Position numbers and translations under genes: made by a program | The notes under the pieces: model-generated | Seen by the model: the letters and a program-made list of their open reading frames with translations, nothing else | Told to the model about the DNA's origin: nothing | The model's database searches: none | Shown here: piece by piece, positions 13,499-24,641 of the stretch | Position numbering within the stretch: position 1 is the stretch's first letter | Layout: the number at the start of each line of letters is the position of its first letter | Assembly (NCBI GenBank): GCA_037043015.1 | Contig: CM073330.1 | Coordinates: 12,418,512 to 12,482,511, forward strand | DNA length: 64,000 nt | Source of the DNA: Bryum argenteum | Taxonomy: Eukaryota; Streptophyta; Bryopsida; Bryales; Bryaceae | Direction of reading: 5' to 3'

Positions 13499-13858
13499 AC
13501 TATCTATTAAATGTTGCGATTAAAAATTGGTATGACTATCTACTCAATTTTGCAATTAAGAATTAGTAAACGCTATCTACTAGTTTTTGCAATTAGAAAT
13601 TAGTGTAAGTTAGCAATTAAACATTGCAATTAGAACCTAGCATAACTTCGTACTAAATTTCGCAAGTAGGAATTAAAATGGCTATCTATTAGATATTGGA
13701 AATTAGGAAATTAGGATTATGGCTAGCTACTGGATATTGTAATTAGGAATTTAAATTCTACAAGATTTTGCAATTAAGAATTGAAATAGCTATCTACTAC
13801 ATATCGGAAATTAGAAATTAGAATGTCTATCTACTACATGTCGGAAATTAGTACATGA
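13499..13858. repeat. degenerate satellite, about 36-bp period
   Basis: About nine diverged units share CTATCTACTA followed by a TTGCAATTAGAAATTAG-like half. Spacing drifts between 33 and 45 bp, so the array is old. No gene overlaps it. Confidence 0.6.
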
Positions 13859-14011
13859 CTAATAAATGGCTTATTCCATGTACTACGTACATAAATTATT
13901 ATGTCTAGCTTAAATGGCCTTAGTGACAAAATTAAAAGCTTCTAAAATTAGATAAGTTTATATTTTGCAATAATAATAGCTAATTAGGCTACAAGCTATG
14001 AAAATGGTTTA

Positions 14012-14110
14012 ATCTATATATATAAAAGAACACGATTACCTGCTAGTGATCCTTTGCAGGTTGGCCGACCTGATGCAGCCGGTGGTTGGCCGACCTAATG
14101 CAGCCCGTGG
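14012..14110 (+). other. possible Helitron 5' end and 25-bp tandem duplication
   Basis: After an A at 14011-14012 the sequence runs TCTATATATATAAAAGAAC, which resembles the TC-TATA-type 5' termini of plant Helitrons. At 14061-14085 and 14086-14110 a 25-bp unit beginning TTGGCCGACC is repeated once with two mismatches. No matching CTRR 3' end with hairpin was found on the + strand, so the element call is tentative. Confidence 0.25.
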
Positions 14111-14667
14111 TCTACCGTTGAGTTTCTTGATCGCGCGAGTTTCTTGATACCGCGTGTTTCTTGATCGATCTTGAAGGAACATAACTACCGATCCCGTCCT
14201 CTCGCGCTCTTAGATCGGTGAGTTTCTCGCACTTACATCTCATGCACCTCAATCTCTTGTACGCATCAAGAGGCTGTGGCATTGTTTTGAGAGGCAGCAG
14301 TAGCAAGCTCGCTCATACGACGGAGAGGACGACGACGACGAGCTTTACCAGCATGAGTCTTAGTATCTAGTCACCACTGGTCTCTGCCTACGGCGCTTTC
14401 TTTTGCGGGAGATTTTGGTGTGTGAGGTGATGAATTTTTGGCACTTTAGAGGGGCGGAAAGGATTCGGAGAGTTGAGTTGTTTGTAGCGACGAGGAACGG
14501 ACTGCTAATGTTTTCCGTTGTTGCCGTTTTTTGTTGTGCAAGGGCGCTGGGTGGCGACCTTTTTCTTTCTCCGGCTGGAAGCTCTGACTCCCTGTATGCG
14601 GTTTTGAACTCCGGTGGCTTTTGTAGTTTTAGTCTTCATTGTACTGATTCTGATTTTGGTTGTGCAG

Positions 14668-15031
14668 AGACACATGTGGAATCGGTAACTGGTGTCAAGT
14701 TTCCATCGATTCTCACTTTCCCTGGCAGCGACACCAAGCTTGCCTTTGCTGGTGCAGGTACAGTAGAGCAGGTGTTCATCGCCTTCTATCAATGAGCAAT
14801 TCAATTATTTCACTTCTCTCCAGCTTTTCAGCAGGTTCGCTCCTTCCATTGATGAGCAGACGATTGTACAGTGAACTTATGCAGGTGTAAGGGAGAAGAA
14901 AGTAGCGTTCATCAATGTGAAAGTGTACGCAGCTGCGTTGTATCTTGATCCGAATGTGAAGCCTGCGCTGTCGTCTTGGCAAGGGCAATCGAATTTGAAT
15001 AATGCCATTGTCTTCAATGCTGTGTTGAACG
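14668..15031 (+). pseudogene. chalcone-isomerase-like (CHIL/FAP) gene fragment
   Basis: Two spliceable exons (14668-14757 and 14885-15031; the phase-1 junction reconstitutes Gly) encode about 79 aa of the CHI fold N-terminal part: VTGVKFPSILTFPGSDTKLAF, then GAGVREKKVAFINVKVYAAALYLD. This matches the family pattern of a V-x-F-P opening followed by an internal GAG..R....V.VYA..LYL strand pair. Plant relatives act as fatty-acid-binding FAPs or enhance flavonoid synthesis. The rest of the fold is missing: the sequence switches to an antisense GRAS piece 45 bases later. I call it a captured or truncated fragment; an upstream first exon is possible but not identified. Confidence 0.6.
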
Positions 15032-15075
15032 GTAAACCCTAATCCTGCTAAAAAAACAACACATGTCCTCGCCTT

Positions 15076-15358
15076 TTATGCTTCAAGGTGAACCAAAGCA
15101 GTTGTTGATGTTGTGATACGGATATGGGAGGGAGGGCCACATTCCCGCACAGCCAAGCTCTGGAACAGTGCAGGCCACTGCTTGACATCAAAATCGATGA
15201 CGTGAACGCGGTCAGCGCCGTCAAATGCCTGCAAGATGATGTCGTTGGCCGCGAAATGCGCAAACTTGGTGTAGGGCACGACGTGGTTGAGCAAGTGAAA
15301 TGCGGTTTGGAGCTCTTCATCATTCAAGCTGGAATCGACGGGAAGGGGCTGGTTTTAC
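15076..15358 (-). pseudogene. GRAS-family transcription factor fragment
   Basis: About 85 codons match the core of a GRAS domain: the end of leucine heptad region I ([21 protein letters not shown]), the VHIID motif as VHVIDFD, and the [10 protein letters not shown]...GPPSHIRIT stretch that follows it. GRAS proteins are about 400-700 aa, and both flanks here are lost: homology stops at HIRIT and at about 15355. It abuts the CHI-like fragment in opposite orientation. This is a gene remnant, not a functional factor. Confidence 0.7.
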
Positions 15359-15370
15359 CATAATACTTAC

Positions 15371-18063
15371 AATACATTGAGAAAATTAAGTAACTTGATT
15401 AATTGAGTTGTTTCGACGGCTCACACTACCCACACAACTTTCACTTAAACATATTGTTTACTTGAGATAATTGGCTTTTGGAAGATTTTAGCCCGCCTTT
15501 TTAGAAAAACCTAAAGATTTTGATTTTTTTTTTTTTCATGAACTTTTGTCACGGTGTGGTAGACAACCAAATATAGATGGTTATTTCAGCAAGAATTTCG
15601 TAAATCAATGTGGAAGTGGGTGCTACATTTAGCAATTACGCCTCCTCATAACATTAAGTCGCATTTAATCAGTTCGTTGAAAATGTTCCCACGTCGCTAC
15701 TTGTATAGAGCCTCTCTTTGTAAAACCACCAAATATAGTAGATCAAATGGTTTATCCGTTGAGTAAGAAAAATGAAAATTTTCAGCTAAATGTAGCCCCT
15801 AATTCTATCACATCTCATTTCAAAGAATGTCTGAACACCGTGGTGAGCCAAGAGGACCCCGGAGTAACATCCTTGACTTAGCAAGAGGTAAGGTAAAGTC
15901 ACCAAGGGGAGTCTCGAGCAAACAACACGCAATGGCATGGTATTTGGATCGAACTTGGTGGTGTGCCTTACGTGGTTGGAAAGCTTATTTGAGCACCTGC
16001 TTAAGGGTCCAAAGAATGCGCGATTTGAAGTTTTGAGTCATGAGATATGGCTCCCCAAAGTTAGAGTGCGTTTCCAGACACTTGGAAGAGGAAGATGGTG
16101 CCATCGGGACACCAAATGACTTCCTCCATGGAATGCGGCATGTTGCATGTGTTAGAAAGCTAGTGACAAGAACTTTCCGAAATGCTAAGGTTCATAGTGA
16201 GCAAAGCAATAGTCAAGGAGATATGGCTCAAAGTGGTTGGGTCTTCAAAATTTGAGAATGTTGCCTCCCGGGACACCGAATGTTCAAAGGTCCATATCTT
16301 GCTTTGGAAACCTCTGATTGAAGCAAGTAGATAGTTCATCAATATTTATCCAAGTAGTAAATGTCGAAAATGGGCTGGTACGTCTAATTTGGATACGTGA
16401 GCGAGGTTATGCCCGACGGGAAGTTACAAGCCGATTTTGAGACTATGGCAAATACGGGTGGTCTTTGAAACATGAATGTCATCAATCCTTCAACAAGTCC
16501 ACTATTCCTAGTCACTTAAAAATTGAATTTTATTTTTAAAGTTTGAACTTTAAATACTAGATTAAATTCATACATTATATGTTAACATCATTAAATATCT
16601 ATAAAATATTTCAATAAATAATTTCTTTTTCACTTTTCTTCTTCTGGAATGTGTTAAAAGTCTCAATCCTAATAGTGATACCTCTTCTAGGTATGAACAT
16701 TATGATTTATTATGATTCTAGTACTATTACTCCCGCAGTTGAGGAAGACTAAGAATTTCTATCTCACCACGGGAAGCAAGCAAGTGAAAGCATTTCTTGT
16801 GACCATTAAGATAGTCTCATGTTGACTTCTTCTCAAAGAAAAGAAAACAAAGAAACCTAGTATTACGTATGTTCACAAGTTGCAAGTTTATTGATTTGTT
16901 TCACATAAGAATGAACTCACAATCTTCGACATTGTGCAGGGGATATAAGGAAGGTATGGAACAAGTCTAAGTCAAAGTGTGAACCCGGAGGAATTCTGAG
17001 TTGGACCAAGTGATTTGAGACACTCACCAAAGATTGCAAATTGTGGAATCAATCAAATCCTAGTGTATCTCTTGTATAAAGATAGGGCTGGTAAGTATCC
17101 GGAAGCTCTTGGTTATTCTTGATATTCATTAAATTTTTTGTTTGAAGAGTGGAATGGAAATTCAACAATAGCGTGGTTGAGGGAGGAACTAGAAAACCGA
17201 CTCTATGATACAAAGTAATGTGTCATTCACGTATTGGAGGTTTATGTGTTTGAGCACATTAGTAGTGTAATTTGACAATCTCGGGCCCAAGGATAGATTG
17301 ACAGTGTTGAGCGTTCCGGGTATTGGACTGTGCATGCACACTACGGGGCCGGACTGCATACACATGCTGCTTCGACTCTCCTGATGATGAGTAGGCAATG
17401 ACTATTGTGTCCATCACACTGATCGCACTCTCATCGACATTGCCAAGAAGCAGCTGAACACTGAACGCTCAACGAGCACTTCCTTTTCTACAAGGAGAGC
17501 ACACCACTCAAACTCCATATTTGAAACCACAGCTGCTCTGCAAAATAGCTATGAACCCGGACAGAAAGGCGAATTGACAGTGCCCGTAATACGAGAACCT
17601 CGGAAGTCGGAACTCTTGTCACTATCCTGCCAACCTACAACTGACCCGACAACTCTACCGAAAATTGCACCAGAAGTTCGAACTGCTTTCGTCCAACATC
17701 CAGATCCAGGAACCCTAAAAGCGAGCAACACTTCAAAATTGAAGAAACATACCGTCACATTAACAGTACTAGGCCTCGATAAGGCTCAGAAACCTAGACA
17801 TGACCAAGTAACACAGGAGATCTAATTTAACATCTGTACGCAAAGATGCCAGGAATGTCCATGGATCACAAGCAGGTTCGACACAGACTAACCACAAAAG
17901 AGCATGCAAAAATAGAAAAGATGCAGGAGGGGAATCGAGAAAAGAAAATGCGAAAGAGTATGCATAAGTAACTTTGCACCGCAGTTTCAGAGAATTACAG
18001 GATTCAGTTAATGACAAACACTAAAACCCTGTATAAATCTAGACAATGCCATCATGAGAACAA
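15371..18063. other. intergenic, no gene seen
   Basis: Mostly unremarkable, with AT-rich stretches near 16.5-16.7 kb. Overlapping + frames at 15827-16255 have no family signal. The last part (about 17.8-18.06 kb) is likely the 3' untranslated region of eS7. Confidence 0.5.
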
Positions 18064-19363
18064 TTAAGCAGCGGCAGCCTCCTGGATAGGGTACTCAAAA
18101 GTGACTTCCTTTCCGGTGAGCTTCTTGTACACTCCGGCATAAGTCTCCAACTTGTACTCCGTGCTGTTGCGTTCCTTGGGGTCCAAGTACACACGCATGA
18201 TGCGAGACCCGTCCAAACGGAAGCGCATCCTCTTGCCCACAATCTCTGAGGGGTAAACCAAGTCCTCCAGGATCGCCTCGTGCACCGACGTCAAGGTCCT
18301 GCTCCTGGGCCTGTTGGTCGCTGAGCCCTTCTTCGGGACTCTCAAGATACGCCTGGTGGTAATCACCACGACATCCTGCCAGCCAGCATATCAAGAAAAT
18401 CAGCAACAATCCCCTACCAACGAGATTTTTCCAGTCAAAAGCAAAAATTGTAAATAAGACTATGGTTAATATTGAGAGAACAGCCGGGACATCTATGCAC
18501 TTTACTGCGTAAACCTCGTATTCATTGAAACAGTCAACAATGTACTGAAATCGAGCTCGAGGTATCCCTATCCGCGAATGCAGATCCCTAAACAATCGAA
18601 CCAGGCGACGTTCCGACCTGTTTGATGGCCATACTTCATCCGCAGGTCATGTGCGGAAAGTTCATTACCAAATCTAAACGATGTAAATAGCCATATTCTC
18701 CGGGTAAGACTCCTCACAAATGTCAAAGAATAGATGTCATCCCATAACCCTTGACAGTGAAAGTTAAAACCTCCAAACGAACGAGAAATGTAAGGCAAGG
18801 TCCCAACCCTGTCCGTTAGAAATGCTTTGTACGCAGCTTTACAAGCTCCGTACATTGCCAACGAACCTACTCAATGAGGGCGGCAGAAACCCTGGGCGAG
18901 ACATAGCGCTTGAATGTACTAGAAACGTGAGGAAAAGTATCATCCCTGTCGATTAGGGATACTTCATATCGAACAATTCCTATGCAGAAACCCTAAGCGA
19001 CAAATAATCTTAGTCCGGCAATTACAGAATGACAAAAAGCTCTAGGCTTGAAACAGCAACCCTAAAAGAGAGAAAAAGAAGGAATACCTTGCCGCTGAAC
19101 TTCTTCTCAAGCTCCCGGACAAGGCGAGCGTGGATCTTCTGGAAAGCCTTGCGCAGGCGGTAAGGAACGTGAATAATCACGGCCTTGCGGTTGCCAGAGA
19201 CATCGACTTCCTTGGCGGAGTTGATGAAGAGGTCGCGCAGCTCGCTCTTGAGCTCGCTGTTGGTGGTCTCCAGGTCGAAGAGGGCCTGGGCGACAGACTC
19301 CTCGAACTCATCGGGCTCCTGCCCTTTCTCCTTCTGGATCTTCCTGCGCGCCGTGAACGACAT
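18064..19363 (-). CDS. RPS7: 40S ribosomal protein S7 (eS7), 2 exons
   Basis: Small-subunit cytosolic ribosomal protein. Exons 19088-19363 and 18064-18375 (GT-AG, phase 0) give 195 aa, the usual eukaryotic length. Exon 1 starts [22 protein letters not shown] and includes [18 protein letters not shown]. Exon 2 has [16 protein letters not shown], the [19 protein letters not shown] stretch and a basic [18 protein letters not shown] end, all hallmarks of eS7. The 712-bp intron (18376-19087) shows nothing else. A telobox in the upstream region fits co-regulation with other ribosomal protein genes. No defect seen. Confidence 0.97.
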
Positions 19364-19537
19364 CGTTGCTGCGTGGAGGTGAGGTGAGGAGGCGGACGCC
19401 GCTGCTTGCGATGCGCGCGAGTAAAAGAGAGTGAAAGAGAAGCTCTAGGTCTCTTTTGTTTCCCACCCACCCGCAACCCACAAGGACGACCCCCGTCCCT
19501 GCCTCTGCCTCGCGTCTGCGGTCGCGGCCGTCGAGGA

Positions 19538-19546
19538 TTAGGGTTT
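19538..19546 (-). promoter_or_regulatory. telobox upstream of RPS7
   Basis: AAACCCTAA on the minus strand, about 175 bases upstream of the eS7 ATG in a C-rich leader. Teloboxes are standard elements of plant ribosomal-protein promoters. Confidence 0.7.
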
Positions 19547-20444
19547 CCCTTTAATTATCCAATTAGGTACTACATACTTACAAACCAATGCATGAAGAAT
19601 TTTTTTTTTAAAATCAAAATGTAAAAGGAGTTTTTCATTTGAAATATTCCTTACACAAGCCCCCAAAATGTGACGTTTTAGAATAAAATACTTCTTGGCA
19701 CAAATAATAGCCTTGCAATAGTAAACATTGTCCCAAATTTTATAAAAATAATAAAATTAAACCCCTTGCACTATTTTTGTAACATCTTGCTTTGAGCTCA
19801 CGTATCTACCAAAATATTTATAATCAAGTTAGAATAAATTTCAACACAAGACATTCAAATGCGACAAATGCATGGAAAAGATAGAGCTTCTTAATGAGTA
19901 TGTGATTTATTTAATTTATCGACTATAAAAACGACTTTATATCTAATACCAAAATTATTTCTATGAAAAAATTTTCAATTAGAAAGTCATTGAAATTTAT
20001 CGTAAGGTTACAAGTGTACCAAAAAAAATCATGATAAAATAATCTAGCTTCAAAAGTTTGACTTTCCATAGTACAAAATGCCTCATGATGTAAAAGTCTG
20101 ATAGAAAACATGCTTGCACATAATTGCATGTCGTCAGTTCATCCAACAAAAACTAGACTTCATTTGAAATCCAATGTAACTTATACCATCAACATCGAAG
20201 TTTAAAATAAGAAGTAATAGCTACTCAAAGTTTGACATGTCAGATGTCGTTTGGTGTATTTAGGAGGTAATATTCAACAACCTGTAGTAGAATTTTTGTG
20301 TAAATGTTGAATTTATCATACATTTATCATTATATATTTTTTCAAATGAAGAAGAACTACGAATCTCTAAGACCACTATGAATAAATTGTTTGTGTCGCC
20401 TATCCTTGGAGAGATTAGTAATCCCATCATTTAGCTAATACCAA

Positions 20445-20945
20445 CTAGTACGCCCCCGCGGTGTTGTTATGCTCGTAGTTTGGGGCCATAAATATTTCAA
20501 AATTCAATATCTTAGGATCTCTCGACCTAATTTGTGATCCGATTGTTTTTTACAATCCTATCGAAAAAAAACCCTTCCAACAACACCTCATGCAGCCTGA
20601 CCCGATTGGCAATGCCTGAGATCATAATGTCACAAAACAAATCAAACTACCTGCCTTAAATAATAATCGAGTATGCCCTTGCAGTGTTGCCACGACCACT
20701 TATATACTTTGACCATGCCTCTAAAATTAGATAATCTTTTTGATTTTTGGTGATTTGGAGGCCATAAATACTTCGAAATTCAATTTCTCGAGACAAGGCC
20801 ACCCGTTCTATGATGAGATTGTTTTCCACAACCCTATGATAGAACTTGCTTCTAACGACACTTTATGCAACATGATCCGACCTGCGTCTCACAAATCATA
20901 ATGTCACAAAAAAACTGCCTTAAATCATAGATGATAGGACCACTA
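20445..20945 (-). mobile_element. two tandem diverged Helitron-like 3' ends
   Basis: Read on the minus strand, DNA ending at 20445 reads CACCGCGGGGGCGTACTAG followed by T. This is the GC-rich hairpin plus CTRR-T arrangement of plant Helitron 3' termini. A diverged copy of the same end (GGCAACACTGCAAGGGCATA, then CTCG) lies at about 20,675-20,700. The bodies behind the two ends are also homologous: GGCCATAAATAYTTCRAAATTCAAT, then ATCATAATGTCACAAAA, at about 20,484-20,640 and 20,759-20,912. These appear to be two non-autonomous, decayed copies in tandem. The 5' ends were not found. Confidence 0.4.
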
Positions 20946-21529
20946 ACCTCTCTCAAGGTAACACTATGCTGATTTATACCACTTTATTTTTTTTCATTTT
21001 TTACCAAATTTAGAGTTTCTGCTTATTATTGTTAAAAATTTATAAATGCTAATAGAATCCCACCATTCTTCATTCAAGCCCATGCTACCTTTATCAAGAA
21101 TGATAAATTATCTATTACCAGAAAACAAATAGATCCCATGTCCTACTTTACTTCATTGTATTCAAATTCTTGTCACTTTTCAGATCTAACTTTCTTTTTC
21201 TAACACAATTTGCATTCAATATGACCACCAACTCCACCTTTTGATTCTACACGTTACAACTATCAACCATATGCAAAAACATATACATATTTCACTCTTG
21301 TTGAGTTGAAATTGCCCTAACTTTCCTATTGCACAAAAATCAAATCGTATCAAGAATAGGGCAATCACCCACAACAAGGGTGATATGAAAATAAATCTCT
21401 TGATGACGAGGTAAACCGATGTAAACGTTGCCTGATTATCTAGAAATTGAATGAGAAGTGGTTCCGATAGGATACCAAAAATCATAAAGTACTAAATGAA
21501 ATATGAAGCAACACAAGAAATCCTGATTA

Positions 21530-21575
21530 TAAAATTAAAATTAAAATTAAAATTAAAATAAATAAATAAATAAAT

Positions 21576-21632
<57 letters not shown>
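21530..21632. repeat. A-rich microsatellite
   Basis: AAAATT repeats run into AAAT repeats and then an uninterrupted A tract of about 40 bases. It may also be the tail of an unrecognised retroposon, but no body was seen on its left side. Confidence 0.85.
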
Positions 21633-21633
<1 letters not shown>

Positions 21634-21937
21634 AAAACAAAACGTATTTCCCTTCGAAAGCAGGAAATCTTCGACAGCAAAAACTCCATTGTCGGTAACA
21701 CCAGCACCCGGGGAGTGATGGTCCAAATCTACATCGAGTGTACATATCAGACCTTCGCATTGTCAAACGCTAGAGCTCTTCTAATGGTAGTTTGTTCGCA
21801 AGCTTCCTGCATTAGAGACGCGACATCCTTCCGAATTTTCTGATTTAGAGCCGAACGAGCCGAATGCAAATTTCTGGAGGTGCGATGAAGGTCGCGTCTA
21901 AGAAGTAGGTAGGGTTTGGAATCAGTGGAAGGAGACG

Positions 21938-23417
21938 ATGAACAAGCCAAGCAATGCAGGGGTTCAGGGCGGGGGCGTGGGCAATTTCGGCTCGGGAGGC
22001 GTGGCTGGCCCGACCGCCGCTGCAGCAGCGCAAGCCGCACAGCGCCAGCGATCGCTCTTGCAACGAGCCGACGCGGACATCGGAAGCTTGCTTGACAACT
22101 TCTCTCACCTCTTAAAAGCTGCCAGGGTGAGTGCATGCGGAGCTTTGTGTTTCCTCTTCCTAGGAGAAAGTCATTTGATTTTATTTTTTTTAGTTGAGAA
22201 GCTCTTGTTATCTCCTATCGTAAATGTTTAAATGAGCAAGCTCGTTGCGGAAGTAGTTTGTAGATTGATGATCTTGTAGGAGATCGTATGCCTTTTGAAT
22301 CTGTTTGATGTCTTACCAAATGCTCACAGTTTGATGCCGATTTGATCTTTAGGCTGCGAGGATGAGAGCATGATCATACGCTATCTGCCGGAGTTAACTA
22401 AGCTCTCTGTTTCCCCTTGCTATTAGAGAAATATTTCAAGAATCGTTTTAGAGGCTCCTATCGAGTATGTCTAAATGAGCAAGTGCTAGTATTGTAAACA
22501 TCTAAGCTCGTTGCGGATACCGTATCGTGACTTTCAAGTCGTTGAATTAGTTTGCAGATTAACGATCCTGTAAGATATTTTGTAAATTTGCTTTTCGAAT
22601 TCATTCAAGATGCTCATAGTTTGACCTCGATTTGATCTTCAAGCTTCGACTACGAGAGCATGGTCTTAACGCTAACTCTACCGGAGTTAACTAAGCTATT
22701 CCTTTTTCCTTGCCATTAAGAGACATTTCAAGAATCTTTTCAGAAGCTCCTATCGAGTATGTTTCAGTGAGCAAATGCTCATGATTTAGTACCTAAACCC
22801 ATTGTGGACACCGGATTGGCGCTTTTAGTTTGCATATCGATGACCTTGTATGACTTTTTATAGCTACACCCTTCGGATTTGTTCTACGTTCTTGCTGCGG
22901 TCTCCGAGCTATGATAATGTAGTGTTTAATTGTATCTGCAGATCAATGATCCTGTGAGGAACGCGCAAGAAGCATTTCAGATGGAGGTTCATGCAGCTCG
23001 CGTGGTAATATTTTCAAATTTATCACAATCTCATAGTGACAGAACATAAACATCAATTTTGAAGGCTTAACATGTATTGTTTCAGATGTGATTAAGGTGT
23101 TTACAGCTAGTGCTTATGTGTACTCCGCCGTGCAGGTTCAAGCGGCAGATTCACTACTCAAGCTAGTTTCAGAATTGAAACAATCCGCGGTATTTTCCGA
23201 TTTCTTGTCACTGAATCGGAGCATTAACCAACGTATCATTGAGTTCGGAGAGCTTAACGCAAAAACAGATAAGCTGTTGGTCAGCATTGGAGACGAAGTC
23301 ACTGCTTCATTGCAAGAACTGGAGTCTCATTACTACGCCTCCCCGTATCGGACTTTAGAAACTGACCCTGAGATGTTGCAACCACCTAGTAATAGCGATG
23401 TTGTTTGGCCTAACTGA
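21938..23417 (+). CDS. MED22: Mediator complex subunit 22, 3 exons
   Basis: Head-module subunit of the Mediator coactivator (Surfeit-5 family), nuclear. Exons 21938-22126, 22942-23004 and 23136-23417 (all GT-AG, phase 0) give 177 aa. The Gly/Ala-rich N-terminus is followed by the family core: [20 protein letters not shown], then [20 protein letters not shown], then [20 protein letters not shown], and a helical C-terminal part. Length and exon layout fit plant MED22. Intron 1 (815 bp) is made of tandem repeats that include decayed copies of the start of exon 2. No coding defect seen. Confidence 0.9.
22212..22860 (+). repeat. tandem repeats in MED22 intron 1 with exon-2-like copies
   Basis: Units begin at CTCCTATCG at 22212, 22455 and 22747 (third truncated), about 243-292 bp apart and moderately diverged. 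Each includes a counterpart of the exon 2 start: 22256-22280, 22550-22574 and 22827-22851, compared with real exon 2 at 22935-22959. The middle copy keeps CAG, then ATTAACGATCCT, then GTAAGA: an intact acceptor and donor around 12 bases that spell INDP, the same four residues that open exon 2. Confidence 0.75.
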
Positions 23418-24410
23418 CATCTGGCCGTCCTTTCTCTGAGCGTTGGATTTCTGCTTTGAACATCCAACTGTACCTACATCATTTTGAATAGCAAGTCACT
23501 ATGCCTGCGTACTTTGTTTTCAAATTACAGCTTTATTCTCCTCGTGATTTCGAGTTGTATTGCCTCTGCCGTGCTGTTTGCTTTCTGAAGCTTGAAAATT
23601 GTAGCAGATCTCGTTTCCATCTTAACACAGGTTTGTTGTTGTAAAAAGACCGTGTGACTTGCAGACATATGGTCTGCTGATATGCTTGCTGTTCAAGGTG
23701 TTAACCTTCAGTTTAGTGTACGGTTGGTGTTTTCTACGGTCATATGGTGTCTCAATTTGAAGGCTACACTCGTGAGAACAATGAGAGCTGAGGATCACGT
23801 CTTTTCCACGGTTACATGTTTGCCCTTTATTCCATTCGGATGTTCTGCAGTTGTAAATTAGGGCTTAATCTCTCTGTTTCTTCAAGCAGGGCACTTAACA
23901 GTGTTGTTTGAAGATATTGAAGGCGTGAAGTGTCATCATCTTTGGTCTCTTGAACCCAGAATTCGTCATAACCAACTGACTTCTTGCCGCAGCTGTTCGA
24001 ATCTCTCCGTCTCTGACTCCCGCACAATACAGGTACTTTCGCCAAGACGAGAAATTCTAGCGTTTGGCGTAATTGAGTTTTTTGTTTCATCCGAGCATCT
24101 TGCATCTTTGAATTTCTTATCGCTGAATCGATGATTAACTTGGAGGAAATATGAGTAAGATGCTGCTTTTGAAGGTTCAACCTCCCGTATGCGATCTTCT
24201 TCTGAATGTGGACCTTCAGTAGATACCTAATTCGGATTGTGCAATCTCCCTATGAGTATGACCATGCACTTGACACTCCCGAGCTTTACATGGACGCCAT
24301 ATACTCTGGCAAAGATGTGCTAATTCTGTGCATGGTTTCAGTGTGAATATCGATCCTCAATCTCGATTGAGGCTTGGAGCACACGTCTTGAAATTGGAAA
24401 GGAATAGCAT
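23418..24410. other. MED22 3' flank
   Basis: No gene seen. At about 24,108-24,137 a 30-base stretch (TTTCTTATCGCTGAATCGAT) resembles MED22 exon 3 near 23,201-23,230, which may be another remnant of local duplication. Confidence 0.4.
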
Positions 24411-24641
24411 TACTGAGATTCGGAAGGTGGTAGCCGAGTCTCGTCACCAGCGAAATCTCTCAGCCGTTCAAGTATTTTATTCAGTAATGGCAGAGTAGCC
24501 GGACGTCCGCATGCGATTCGTGTGAGAGTACAGAGGAATGGCACCTATGAACCGCAAACAGGGTGCAGCACTCAGTGGCATCAGTTCCTTGTGATGTTCC
24601 TCAAGTGATTGTTTAAAGAGAGGAGCTCAGAAGCCGCGTGA

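Larger units (their letters stand above)
19561..21700. other. AT-rich intergenic DNA with Helitron-like ends and microsatellite
   Basis: No gene recognised. It holds the repeat pair at 20.4-20.9 kb and the A-rich microsatellite at 21.5 kb, listed separately. Confidence 0.55.

Noticed and set aside
15827-16255. Overlapping plus frames possibly from a retroelement
   Set aside because: Short, mutually overlapping, no polymerase, integrase or terminal repeat recognised; no element is claimed.
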